The translations under genes and the position numbers were made by a program. The notes under the pieces are model-generated. The model did not search any database. It was given only the letters and a program-made list of their open reading frames with translations, and was not told the DNA's origin. A stretch of 64,000 bases of DNA from Mesorhizobium sp. 131-2-1 (GTDB taxonomy: Bacteria; Pseudomonadota; Alphaproteobacteria; Rhizobiales; Rhizobiaceae), in contig NZ_AP023247.1 of assembly GCF_016756535.1 (NCBI RefSeq), forward strand, positions 5,394,501 through 5,458,500, read 5' to 3'. Shown one piece after another: positions 9,008 to 18,148 of the stretch. Position 1 is the stretch's first letter; every line of letters starts with the position of its first letter.

Positions 9008-10243
9008 CTACTCGCCCGCCTTGAGCGCTTCGCTGTCGGCCCGGATCAGCTTGATATCGGCCCCCGCCGCCCAGGAGGCGATATCCTCCCGGCGCAGAGC
9101 CGCTGCCATCATGTCGGGAAAATGATCCGGCGTGCATGCAAAGACCGGAATGCCGAGCGAAGCGACCGAGCCGGCCATCGCGGGATCATAGCCGGGACGG
9201 CCCTGATCGGTCAGCGCCAGCAGCACGACGACATTGACGCCCGAGCGGACCAGCGCGGCCAGCCGCTGCAGAAGCTCCTGGCCGTTGCCGCCTTCGTAGA
9301 GGTCGGTGATCAAAATGAAATGCGCCTTGGTCGGCCGTTCGATCCGCTCGGCGCAATAGGCGACCGCCTGGTTGATGTCTGTACCGCCGCCAAGCTGGAC
9401 GCCGAACAGCACCTCGACCGGATCGCTGAGCTCCTCCGTCAGGTCGACGATCGCCGTGTCGAAGCAGACCAGCTTGGTGCGCACCACCGGCAGCGAAGCC
9501 ATCACGGCGGCGAAGATCGAAGCGTAGATGACCGAGCTTGCCATCGAGCCCGACTGGTCGACGCACAGGACGACTTCGTCGAGATCGATCAGCCGGCGCT
9601 GGCGGCGCATGAAGCCGACCAGCCTTTCCGGCACGACGGTCTTGTGGTCCGGCTGATAATGGCGAAGGTTCGCCGTGATGGTGCGCGGCCAGTCGATGTC
9701 GCGCTGCCGCGGCCGGTTGGTGCGCCGCGACCGGTCGAGCGCGCCGCGGATCGCCTCGGCGGTCTTCTGCTCGAGGCGCTGCATCAGCTTGGCGACGATG
9801 TCGGAGATGATCGAGCGGGCGATGTCCTTGGTCTTGTCCGGCATCGCCGAACGCAGCGAGATCAGATCGGCGACGAGATTGACGTCCGCCTCGATCGCCT
9901 TAAGGAATTCCGGCTCCATCAGCATCTGCTTCAGGTTCAGCCGCTCGAATGCGTCCTTCTGCACGACCTGGACGACCTGTTCGGGAAAGAACGAGCGGAT
10001 ATCGCCCATCCATTGCGCGACACGCGGCGCCGAGCGGCCGAGACCACCGCGCCGCTTGCGCTGGTCGGCGGCCGTTTCGCCGCTGCCGTCGCCGTAAAGC
10101 GCGTCGAGCGCCGCCGAAAGCCGCCGATCCTCCGCCGACATGGCCGATGATGTTTCATCGTCGGCGCCGATCGCCAGCCGCCAACGGCGTTCCCGTTCGT
10201 CTCCCGTGGGAGCGAGGTCCGGCCCGATCGGTTCATCATCCAT
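9008..10243 (-). CDS. VWA-domain protein (CoxE-like) of the MoxR cluster
   Basis: 411-residue cytoplasmic protein. An N-terminal helical region rich in Arg and Gln is followed from about residue 222 by a von Willebrand A domain with complete metal-site motifs: DQSGS (residues 229-233), GGTD (T288, D289) and LITDLYEGG (D314). Such proteins work with MoxR AAA+ ATPases to remodel or load client proteins. The start at 10243 overlaps the stop of the upstream DUF5682 gene by 8 nt, so the two are coupled. It is the last gene of the five-gene operon. Confidence 0.88.
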   Translation of the reverse strand: MDDEPIGPDLAPTGDERERRWRLAIGADDETSSAMSAEDRRLSAALDALYGDGSGETAADQRKRRGGLGRSAPRVAQWMGDIRSFFPEQVVQVVQKDAFERLNLKQMLMEPEFLKAIEADVNLVADLISLRSAMPDKTKDIARSIISDIVAKLMQRLEQKTAEAIRGALDRSRRTNRPRQRDIDWPRTITANLRHYQPDHKTVVPERLVGFMRRQRRLIDLDEVVLCVDQSGSMASSVIYASIFAAVMASLPVVRTKLVCFDTAIVDLTEELSDPVEVLFGVQLGGGTDINQAVAYCAERIERPTKAHFILITDLYEGGNGQELLQRLAALVRSGVNVVVLLALTDQGRPGYDPAMAGSVASLGIPVFACTPDHFPDMMAAALRREDIASWAAGADIKLIRADSEALKAGE

Positions 10244-12494
10244 GGCTGGGCTCCCCGGCGAGCAGCTTCCCGAGGAGACCAAAATGCCTGCGCCAGGCCT
10301 CACCACCATCAGGCGCCGGCGTCAGCCCGGCGGGCAGGCTCGCTCTTTTGCCCAGCACGGCCTCGATCAGGCGCCGGCGCTCCATGCTGTCGAGGTTGGA
10401 GAAGACGCGGCGCAGCAAGGGCAGATGGGCGACGAAGGCCTTTTCGTCGAGTGAGGCCAGCCACGCATCGACGGCGCCACGCAGCCCCTCGTCATAGATC
10501 AGTTTTTGACCGGCGCCGCTGAAGAAGCCCTCGAAGAAGGCGGCCGCGTCGATGACCGGCGTCCCAGGCGACAGGCGCCTTGCCAAAAGGTTGGCTGCGC
10601 CCTCTGCGGACAGCCGCCCGGCCTCGTAGAGCAGATGCGCGGCGCAACCGGCAACGAGCGCCGTCGAGCGCGACGACTCGAGCACGGCTGCCAGGCCGCC
10701 GCGCCAAGCATCCACGACATCCTCGCCCGGCTCCACCAGCTTGATCGCCTCGTCGGCCTTGCGCAGCGCGCCCATCAGCGCCGCTGCGGCCTGCGCGTCG
10801 AGATCGCGCGCGGCGTAAGGCAGCGCGATCGAGCCTTCGATGATCAGCCGTTCCAGCAGGCCGGCAAGGCGCTCGGTTTCGGTCTTGCGCGCTTCGCCAT
10901 AGCGAATGATGTCGGCGAGCGGCGGCACCGAGGCCAGGAGCTCCAAACACTCGCTGCTGTGTGCCGCCTTTTCCTCGAGGGCAGCAAGGCCAGCCGCCGA
11001 TGCCTCGCTCAGCGCTGCCGTAATCGCGCTCTGGACCAGCGTGGCCAGGGTATCGAGCGAAGGGGCGGCGCCGATCATCTGGACCAGGCGGCCATTCGCG
11101 GCTTTCTCGATGGTCGGCCCGTAGACCAGGTTCTCGACCAGGCGAACCGCATATTCGGGCTGCCAGGCCAGCATCCACCGCTCTCGGAAAGTGCCGCGGC
11201 TGCGGCCAACATCGGTCAGCCTGCCCCAGTTGACGCCAAGCACGTTCAGCCGGTGCAGCAGCGTCGAGCGGAAGAGCCCGCTCTCGCTGCGCAGGTCGAC
11301 GGAAAGTTCCCGCTCGAGCGCTTCGGGCTTCAGCCGCGCCGCCCTCTGATTCCGCTGCAGATCGTCGATCAGCGGCGCAAGGGGCGTGTCGGGCGGAATT
11401 TCGCCTACATCGGCGCCGAGCAGCAGTTCGGCTTCGACCATCTTCCACAGCAGGGCCTCGCCGTTGAAGAGGGCTGAAATCGAGGCGTCGCGCAGTTCCT
11501 CGAAGCCCGGCTTCGGCCGTTCGCGGATGGCGGCGAGCGCGCGCGCCAGACGCTCTGCCTCGATCAGCGATGCGGTGGAAATCATGTGGCCCTTGGCGCG
11601 AAGCACCGCGGCGATACGCGCGAGCCACAGGATGGAGGAGTCACCCTCCCCGCGGGTCTGCCACAGATGCTTGCACCAGCCTGGCGCGACGACGCCGGCG
11701 CCATAGCCGTAGCCCAGCGCCAGGCGCGGCCCCGTCCACGGCGCGAAGGTCATCATGGTCTTACGCCGGCCGATGCCCTTGAGCAGCGCCTGGTCGCTCT
11801 TTTGCGTGTGCGCCGCCCGCAAAGCGGGCACATGCCACGCGCCGCAGACGACGGCCAGCGGCCCCTCGAACTCCTTTCGCGCGGCGGCGATCTCCAGCCG
11901 CATATGCGCCTCGCGCATCGCCTCGAACCTGCCGATCGACGTCTCGCCATCGCGCAGCGTCGTCATCGCGTCGGCGATGGCCGCGAATATCGGGCCGGGT
12001 TCGGGGTTCTGCTCGATGATATCCGACCACCAGCTTTCGCCATCCTCATAGCCGGCGGCGCGCGCCAAGGTGCCGATCGGATCGTGAATCCGCGAGGCTT
12101 CTTCGCCCTGCGCTTCCGTGACGTCTGCTTCGGCGGCATCGGTGTCTTCCGGGCCGTCGGGCGCCTTCTCGGCCAGCCGCGCGGCGGACGGAAGATCGAT
12201 GAAGCGCAGCGCCGCCTTGTTGGCGACGGCCCACAGGGCCGCCTGGTATTCGGGTGAGAATTCGGCGAAGGGCCAGAAGCTGGTCGAGGCCGGATCGTCC
12301 TCCGGATAGCAAAGCAGCGCCACCGGCGGCTTCATCTCGGCGCTGGCAAGCAGCGGCAGCAGCGGCGAGGCATCCACCGGCCCTTCGATCAGCACCGCGA
12401 CAGGCTGCAATTCCTGCAACGCCTTGACCAGGCTCTCGGCGGAGCCTGGTCCATGGTGGCGAATGCCGAAATAGCTGATGCCGGCCTGCGTCAT
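10236..12494 (-). CDS. DUF5682 family protein with TraB/TIKI-like motifs
   Basis: 752-residue protein, recognised as DUF5682 from its context and N-terminus. The first 230 residues carry YFGIRHHGPGSAESL (residues 8-22), VLIEGP (E37) and VVCGAWHVPALR (about 215-226). These resemble the GxxH...E...GxxH pattern of the TraB/TIKI/ChaN superfamily, some members of which are metal-dependent hydrolases. The remaining 500 residues are helical with no motif I recognise. No signal peptide. It starts 3 nt after the MoxR stop. The enzymatic role is an inference. Confidence 0.8.
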   Translation of the reverse strand: MTQAGISYFGIRHHGPGSAESLVKALQELQPVAVLIEGPVDASPLLPLLASAEMKPPVALLCYPEDDPASTSFWPFAEFSPEYQAALWAVANKAALRFIDLPSAARLAEKAPDGPEDTDAAEADVTEAQGEEASRIHDPIGTLARAAGYEDGESWWSDIIEQNPEPGPIFAAIADAMTTLRDGETSIGRFEAMREAHMRLEIAAARKEFEGPLAVVCGAWHVPALRAAHTQKSDQALLKGIGRRKTMMTFAPWTGPRLALGYGYGAGVVAPGWCKHLWQTRGEGDSSILWLARIAAVLRAKGHMISTASLIEAERLARALAAIRERPKPGFEELRDASISALFNGEALLWKMVEAELLLGADVGEIPPDTPLAPLIDDLQRNQRAARLKPEALERELSVDLRSESGLFRSTLLHRLNVLGVNWGRLTDVGRSRGTFRERWMLAWQPEYAVRLVENLVYGPTIEKAANGRLVQMIGAAPSLDTLATLVQSAITAALSEASAAGLAALEEKAAHSSECLELLASVPPLADIIRYGEARKTETERLAGLLERLIIEGSIALPYAARDLDAQAAAALMGALRKADEAIKLVEPGEDVVDAWRGGLAAVLESSRSTALVAGCAAHLLYEAGRLSAEGAANLLARRLSPGTPVIDAAAFFEGFFSGAGQKLIYDEGLRGAVDAWLASLDEKAFVAHLPLLRRVFSNLDSMERRRLIEAVLGKRASLPAGLTPAPDGGEAWRRHFGLLGKLLAGEPSHG

Positions 12495-12497
12495 GGC

Positions 12498-13577
12498 TCA
12501 GACGGCCGCGTTTAGCGCCGCGTAATAGCCGGCATAGTCCGGCCGCTTCTTCAGCACCGTCTCCAGATATTCCTCGAGCACGACCTTGTCCTGGACCGGA
12601 TCCTTGACGATCGCGCCGACAAGGCTGGGCGCCAGGCCTTCGGCGCCAAGCTTGCCGCCGTCGAACCATGCCGCCTGGCTGAGGCCGCTGATGACGGTTG
12701 CGATCGCTTCAGCGGTGGACAGCGAACCCGACGGCGTCTTCAGCGTCACCTTGCCGTCGGCGGTCGCGCCGGAGCGCAGCTCGCGGAAAATGGTGAGCAC
12801 GCGGGCGATCTCCTCGCCGACATTCTTCGGCACCGGCAGGTCCAGTCCGCCGGCCATCTCGCCGACGCGCCTGGAGACGATGGAGACTTCTTCCGCCATG
12901 TCCTCGGGCAGAGGCAGCACCACGACGTTGAAGCGGCGCTTCAACGCCGAGGAGAGTTCGTTGACACCCTTGTCGCGATTGTTGGCGGTGGCGATGATAT
13001 TGAAGCCGCGCTGCGCGTAGATCGAGGTGTTCAGCTCCGGCACCGGCATCATCTTTTCCGACAGCACGGTGATCAAGGTGTCCTGCACGTCGGAGCCCAT
13101 GCGCGTCAGCTCTTCCAGGCGGCAGAGCTTGCCCTCCTGCATGGCGCGGTAGAGCGGGGTCGGCACCAGCGCCTCCTGGCTCGGACCCTTCGCCAGCAGC
13201 TGGGCGTAGTTCCAGCCGTAGCGGATCTGGTTCTCGTCGGTGCCGGCGGTGCACTGCACGATCAGCGTCGAGTTTCCCATGATGGCCGCGGCAAGATGCT
13301 CCGAGACCCAGGATTTCGCTGTTCCGGGAACGCCGAGCAGCAGCAGCGCACGATCAGTCGCGAGCGTGGCGACCGCGGTTTCCATCAATTGCCGTCGGCC
13401 GACATATTTGGGCGTGACAAGCGTGCCGTCGCCCGCCTTGCCGCCCATCAGATAGGTCAGCACGGCCTTGGGCGACAGGCTCCAGCCGGCGGGTTTCTGG
13501 CGGTCGTCGCCGCGCGCAAGCGCTTGCAGTTCGGAGGCATAGACCTGCTCGGCCGGGAGGCGGATGGCTGCGTTCAT
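12498..13577 (-). CDS. MoxR-like AAA+ ATPase
   Basis: 359-residue AAA+ ATPase. Walker A is GVPGTAKS (residues 82-89). The Walker B region reads LCRLEEL (151-157), with Glu where Asp is usual. Sensor 1 is IIATANNRD, followed by SALKRRFN with the arginine-finger region. GGAGAAG precedes the ATG. MoxR ATPases pair with VWA proteins as chaperones or remodelling machines; here the VWA partner is two genes downstream. Confidence 0.9.
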   Translation of the reverse strand: MNAAIRLPAEQVYASELQALARGDDRQKPAGWSLSPKAVLTYLMGGKAGDGTLVTPKYVGRRQLMETAVATLATDRALLLLGVPGTAKSWVSEHLAAAIMGNSTLIVQCTAGTDENQIRYGWNYAQLLAKGPSQEALVPTPLYRAMQEGKLCRLEELTRMGSDVQDTLITVLSEKMMPVPELNTSIYAQRGFNIIATANNRDKGVNELSSALKRRFNVVVLPLPEDMAEEVSIVSRRVGEMAGGLDLPVPKNVGEEIARVLTIFRELRSGATADGKVTLKTPSGSLSTAEAIATVISGLSQAAWFDGGKLGAEGLAPSLVGAIVKDPVQDKVVLEEYLETVLKKRPDYAGYYAALNAAV

Positions 13578-13596
13578 GCGATCTTCTCCGGGTTGA

Positions 13597-15042
13597 TCAT
13601 CTGTCAGATTGGGAAGGATTTTCGGTCAGTGCCGCGTTGAGCCGCAGCAGGCCGAGCGATGGGGATGCCGGCGGCAGGCCCGCGGCGACGACGTCGCCGA
13701 TCAGTTTTTCCGCCGTCGCGGGCGTGGCGAGAAAGCCCATGGCCTCGAGATACTGTTCGGCGCTTCGTTTCATGACGTCGTTATCTCCAGCGACTGCGGA
13801 GCGCAGCGCCGAAAGCGTCTTGCCCTGTGTCAGGTCGTCCCATTCCAGCCAGCCTGCTTCCGCGCCTTCGACCAGGTTGAGTACGGCCAGATTTTGCGCA
13901 TCTTTGAGAATCTGCCTGAACAGGAGACGCTTCCTGCCGCTGTCCAAACGCAACATTAGCTGAAGGACGAGAAGCGCCGGTTTGCCGCCTTCGGCGATAA
14001 GTATATCCGCCAAACAGGCCACCGCCGCATCGCTGCCGGACACCGAGACCATTAGAACGAGAAAACGATCGGCATTGTCATCGACGCCGAACTGCCATGC
14101 GCCGATGAAATCGGGCTCTGTCTTACCGAAATGGGCAGTGAGATCGCCGAAAAAGCAGGATGCGAACAAGTCGGCGCGACGGGCTTGTTGCGCCGGCGAC
14201 TTGAGTTTTATCGGTGCGTAGGTGGTGCGGCGACGAATGAAGCCGGACTTACCTTCCTCGATGAAAGCGGCGAGCTCGGCTGTCGGATCTTGCGACCCAC
14301 CATCCGCCGGATTGCCATGCTCCCCCAACCTTGCCAGGAGCCGACCGGCCATTTCGCGCACCTTGCCGGAGCGATCGGCGGACAGGCTCTTCAGGAACGG
14401 CACGTCATCGGCACCCAGGCCGAAGCGCAAGAGTTCAATAAGCGCAAGCCTGACCTCGGCGGGCTCGCTTGCCCCTTTTGTCTCGATAAGAGTCCTCGCC
14501 AAGGCAGGCATGGTGCGCCTTAGATCGACCAAAGCAGTACGGCGCGCCGCGGGATAGAAATCATCCCAGGTCTCCGCCGTCAGTTGCTCGCGTCGGGACT
14601 GCTTTTCGCCATCCGCGCCTGCCTGCCAGTCGACCCAGAGAGCATAGACCTCCGGACTTTCCGGATATGACGCGGCGGGCATCCAATCCATCGGATGCAG
14701 CGCGAAGCCGCGGCTGGCGACGAGCGTGGCCACCCGTGTCTTGAGCCTCGCATCGGCTGCATACTTCAGTGCCCCGCGCAGCAACGGCCGCAGCCGCTCG
14801 GGGAGCGTCGGCAAAGCCAACACCGGTAGCGGCGGACGGCGTTTCAAGGTTTTCGGCGCTGCCGGCCGAAGCGCGACATCGAGCGCCTGCGCGGCAATCG
14901 CCAACAGCCGCCGTTCCTGCTCGTCCGCGTCGGCGCCTGCGGCGATATCCTTCCACTCGACAGGCGCCAGTTCAAAAGCGGGGCCGCCCGAAATCCAGCC
15001 GTCGCGCAATCTCGCCAGCCCTGCCTGCTCGAGTTCGTTCAT
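13597..15042 (-). CDS. DUF5691 family protein
   Basis: 481-residue protein that regularly sits beside SWIM, MoxR, DUF5682 and VWA genes. It is rich in Leu, Ala and Arg helices (for example LARTLIETKGASEPAEVRLALIELLRFG) and may form a HEAT-like scaffold. There is no catalytic motif I recognise and no signal peptide. The start overlaps the stop of the SWIM gene (ATGA). A longer in-frame reading runs back to 15918, but the overlap start gives the family-like N-terminus MNELEQAGLARLRDGW. Confidence 0.82.
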   Translation of the reverse strand: MNELEQAGLARLRDGWISGGPAFELAPVEWKDIAAGADADEQERRLLAIAAQALDVALRPAAPKTLKRRPPLPVLALPTLPERLRPLLRGALKYAADARLKTRVATLVASRGFALHPMDWMPAASYPESPEVYALWVDWQAGADGEKQSRREQLTAETWDDFYPAARRTALVDLRRTMPALARTLIETKGASEPAEVRLALIELLRFGLGADDVPFLKSLSADRSGKVREMAGRLLARLGEHGNPADGGSQDPTAELAAFIEEGKSGFIRRRTTYAPIKLKSPAQQARRADLFASCFFGDLTAHFGKTEPDFIGAWQFGVDDNADRFLVLMVSVSGSDAAVACLADILIAEGGKPALLVLQLMLRLDSGRKRLLFRQILKDAQNLAVLNLVEGAEAGWLEWDDLTQGKTLSALRSAVAGDNDVMKRSAEQYLEAMGFLATPATAEKLIGDVVAAGLPPASPSLGLLRLNAALTENPSQSDR

Positions 15043-16439
15043 GACAGGTCGAGCCTCCCCATGTTGCTCTGCGACGCAAGAAGCTCGAGCCTGGCGCCGT
15101 TCCAGAGCGCCGCCGTGGCCGCGAGGTCGAGACCGAGCAAGGTCTGGTTGACCGAGCCCGCGAGAGGCAGAGCGATGCCATGCGGATCGCCTGCTGCCTG
15201 CCACCAGGCGCCGTCCTTCTCGTCCAGCGCGATCACGCCAGCCGGCAGGATCACCGGGCAATCCGAGAGCCATGGCGCGCCATCCTGGAAAGCGGCATAG
15301 GCGGCAAGCGGATCGCCGGCAGTCTGCCCGGTGAAGGCCGGCCAAGCGGCGGCTGCCGCATCGCCGAGCCGCTCCGCGACCAGGGCCCGCAGCGGATTGC
15401 GCGATGGATAGAATACGAGCCTGGCCTTGAAGCGATCTCCCGGCGCGAAGGCGCCGGACCGCCGCCCGGCCGAAGCCGGGAAGAAATCGAGCAGGACGGC
15501 AAATCGCGGCGTCGGGCTCTTCAGATCGAGCAGCCATGTCGCATGGCTGACGAGACCGTCGCGGCGGGTTTCGATCTTTTCGCCGAGTACCTCCCAGTCG
15601 CTTTCGACCTGAACGGCATCGGGGTTGGCGAGGGCCTGCTCGCGAGTCTCCGATGTCGACACAAGTCGTTTCAGCTCGGCATCGTCGGGCGTGGCGCGCC
15701 AGGCCTTGGCGAGCAGCACCAGCTTGCCCAGCTCGCGGATCGCGGCATCCGGCTTCTCCTCGCCGCGCAGCGCCATCAGCCGTGCCGGCAGCTCGTCGAT
15801 GCGGCCGGCGAGCGCGGTCGCCTTGAGGTCGACCAGCCTGGCTGCGATCCGCCGGCAGCGCTCGCTGCAGGCGTCGACGAATCCGGCAAGGCCGAGCCGA
15901 AGCTGGTCGGCTATCCACTGGTCGAGCTCATCGAGCGCCGCCGAGACGGCGCTGCGCGTGTCCTCTGCGCGCTTGCGCTGTGCCGCCTCGCGGCGTTCGG
16001 CGGCCGCGGCGTCCTCGACCGGGGCGCTTTCCTCCGGCCGCGCCGCCTCGTCGATGCTTTTGCCTTCCGCACGTGCTGGTGCTTGTGCCGGCGGCTGCCC
16101 CGGCTTGCGGCGCCGGCCAAGCCAGTCGTTGACCCAGTCCGGTGTCTGATCGACGCGATCGAAGCTGGCCGGCGCCGTGGCGCCGATCCACATCAGCCCA
16201 AGTATGTGCTTGCACGGGAATTTTCGCGACGGACAGGTGCATTTGTAGCCATGGTCGCCGGTATCGAATGCGACACGATAGGGATTCGATCCCGAGCCCT
16301 GGCATTCGCCCCAGATGAGCCCCAGTTGCTCATTTGTCTCGAGCCGTGGCCAGTTCGACCGCTTGGTCAGCTTGGAGGCGGCGCTGAGCGAGGCCTGGTC
16401 AGGGGCAAGCGCTTCAATGGTTTTCAGGTCCAGTTGCAA
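15039..16439 (-). CDS. SWIM zinc-finger protein of the MoxR cluster
   Basis: 466-residue protein and first gene of the operon. A SWIM motif CxCx6CxH is formed by C67, C69, C76 and H78 (KCTCPSRKFPCKH), predicted to bind zinc and interact with nucleic acid or protein. A charged Ala/Glu/Arg linker follows at about 110-170, then a domain with YPSRNPLRALVAERL. The gene order SWIM, DUF5691, MoxR, DUF5682, VWA with overlaps or gaps of 20 nt or less argues for one machine. Its biological target is unknown to me. Confidence 0.85.
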   Translation of the reverse strand: MQLDLKTIEALAPDQASLSAASKLTKRSNWPRLETNEQLGLIWGECQGSGSNPYRVAFDTGDHGYKCTCPSRKFPCKHILGLMWIGATAPASFDRVDQTPDWVNDWLGRRRKPGQPPAQAPARAEGKSIDEAARPEESAPVEDAAAAERREAAQRKRAEDTRSAVSAALDELDQWIADQLRLGLAGFVDACSERCRRIAARLVDLKATALAGRIDELPARLMALRGEEKPDAAIRELGKLVLLAKAWRATPDDAELKRLVSTSETREQALANPDAVQVESDWEVLGEKIETRRDGLVSHATWLLDLKSPTPRFAVLLDFFPASAGRRSGAFAPGDRFKARLVFYPSRNPLRALVAERLGDAAAAAWPAFTGQTAGDPLAAYAAFQDGAPWLSDCPVILPAGVIALDEKDGAWWQAAGDPHGIALPLAGSVNQTLLGLDLAATAALWNGARLELLASQSNMGRLDLS

Positions 16440-16599
16440 GCCGCGCCTCTCATGATCCCCGAAGCATGATTCCGCGACGATAGATAACCGTTTGCGGCGC
16501 GCTGGTGTAGCTCCAGCCGCTGCAAAGTTGATGACTTGTCTAACGTTCCGTTTTCCTGATCCTCTACCCTACGACCATGCTGGGACTGTGGTGGCGGCC

Positions 16600-17988
16600 T
16601 CAAACGACGCCCGCGCCGCGGACGAGGTCGACGAAGCGGCCGAAGATCTCCGTATGGCGGTCGACGTCAGCCTGCGAGGTCGCCGGGCACGTCAGGAACA
16701 TGGTGTGGAACGGCGTCACCAGTATGCCCTCGTTCATGTAGAAGGCATGCAGCAGCGTTTCGAGATCGCCGCGCCGGCCGGCAATGACGTCGGCGCCGGT
16801 TTTCGGCGGCGCGGGCATGAACATGATCTCGGCGCGGGCGCCGATCTGCGTCACATGCCAGGGCAATTTGTTGTCGCTGATGATCCCGCGCGCCGCTTCT
16901 GCCAAACGCGAGGCGTTGGCGATCATGACCTCGAAATTGGCCGGGGTGAGCACCTCCTCCAGCACCGCGCGCATGGTGGCGACGGTGAGCGCATTGCCGG
17001 CCAGCGTGCCGCCGATGCCGAGATGCGCCGACTGGCGCACGCGCGGATTGACCATCGGCACGATCGCCCACAGCCGCTCGGCGATCTCCCGCGAAACGCC
17101 GAAGATACCGGCCGGAATGCCGCCGGCGATCGCCTTTCCCGCCACCAGAATATCCGGCGCCAGCCCGTGCTGAGCGGTATAGCCGCCGGGCCCGCTGGAG
17201 ATGGTGTGGGTCTCGTCGATGATCAGGACCGTGCCGGTGCGGCGCGTGATCTCGCGCAATGCCTGGTGAAAACCGTCGGCGACCGGGATCATGCCGAAAT
17301 TGGTCATCAGCGGCTCGGTCAGCACGCAGGCGACATCGCCATGCGAAAGCGCCTCATCGAGCGCGGCAACGTCGTTGAACTCGACCACCCTGGAGACGCT
17401 GGAATGGTCGACGCCATTGGGATGGATCATGTTGCGCATGCCGACGCGGCCGTCGCGGATCTCGACATGCGCCTCCTCGACACCGCCATGGTAACAGCCA
17501 GAGAACACCAGCACCTTGTCGCGGCCGGTGATCATGCGCGCGATGCGGATGGCGCCGCGATTGGCGTCGGTGGCCGAGGTGGTGAGCGTCCAGTAAGGCA
17601 AGCCGAAGCGGCGCGCGAGTTCGGCGCCAACCCAGAGACTGTCCTCGGTCGGCAGCATCATGGTGGCGCCGTTCTGCAATTGGCGAAGCGCGGCGCGGGT
17701 CACCGCTTCCGGCGCGTGGCCGCACATGCCGCCGGTATCGCCAAGCGCGAAGTCGACATAGTCGTGGCCGTCGATGTCAATGATGTGGGCGCCGCTGGCC
17801 GAGTCGACATAGACGGGGAAGCCGCCGGCCCAGCGCCGCATCCAGTGCGATGGCCCGCCATAGAGGAAGTGCTTCTTGCCCTCTTCCCACGCCGCCGCCG
17901 AGCGCGGACGCCTCTCGAGGAAGCGCTGCTGCTCGTGGTCGAGCAGATCGCCGATTGTCGTTGAATGCAAAGCGTTTTTGGCAGCCAT
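16600..17988 (-). CDS. class III aminotransferase (glutamate-semialdehyde aminomutase-like)
   Basis: 462-residue PLP enzyme, aspartate aminotransferase superfamily fold type I, class III. TTSATDANRGAIRIAR, the cofactor-site LIIDETHT, and VAGKAIAGGIPAG with the Schiff-base lysine are all present. It is divergent from an IclR regulator at 18149, which probably controls it. I use the ATG at 17988; a GTG one codon upstream is also possible. The substrate is unknown. The locus resembles the amine catabolism region at 48-57 kb in regulator and promoter sequence. Confidence 0.88.
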   Translation of the reverse strand: MAAKNALHSTTIGDLLDHEQQRFLERRPRSAAAWEEGKKHFLYGGPSHWMRRWAGGFPVYVDSASGAHIIDIDGHDYVDFALGDTGGMCGHAPEAVTRAALRQLQNGATMMLPTEDSLWVGAELARRFGLPYWTLTTSATDANRGAIRIARMITGRDKVLVFSGCYHGGVEEAHVEIRDGRVGMRNMIHPNGVDHSSVSRVVEFNDVAALDEALSHGDVACVLTEPLMTNFGMIPVADGFHQALREITRRTGTVLIIDETHTISSGPGGYTAQHGLAPDILVAGKAIAGGIPAGIFGVSREIAERLWAIVPMVNPRVRQSAHLGIGGTLAGNALTVATMRAVLEEVLTPANFEVMIANASRLAEAARGIISDNKLPWHVTQIGARAEIMFMPAPPKTGADVIAGRRGDLETLLHAFYMNEGILVTPFHTMFLTCPATSQADVDRHTEIFGRFVDLVRGAGVV

Positions 17989-18047
17989 CACGAAGCGAAG
18001 TCTCCCTTGTGTGCCGTCTGTTGGGCACGAGATGGTTTTCGTCTCGG

Positions 18048-18135
18048 TTCACTATTTGAACCATCGTTTTGTATGTTATAGACAAACTGAAGACAGGATC
18101 GGCCGCCGTCAAGTTATTTCACACGCGAAGTATCT
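18048..18135. promoter_or_regulatory. divergent control region shared with the 52.5-kb IclR locus
   Basis: Two blocks here recur upstream of the second IclR gene. Block 1, 18048-18083, begins TTCACTATTTG, ends ATAGAC and aligns with 52496-52528. Block 2, 18108-18135, matches 52550-52577 at 24 of 28 positions (GTCAAGTTA at one end, AAGTATCT at the other). They lie 14-101 nt upstream of the IclR ATG and between divergent genes, as expected for IclR operators and core promoters. Confidence 0.7.
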
Positions 18136-18148
18136 TTGGGAGCGCACA

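Noticed and set aside
8003..10150. 715-residue plus-strand open frame
   Set aside because: Antisense to the SorC regulator and VWA genes, whose motifs are clear; low-complexity composition.
9008..16439. CoxDE-type maturation genes for the molybdoenzyme at 44-48 kb
   Set aside because: The two loci are about 28 kb apart, and the DUF5682, DUF5691 and SWIM partners do not belong to the known CO-dehydrogenase maturation set.
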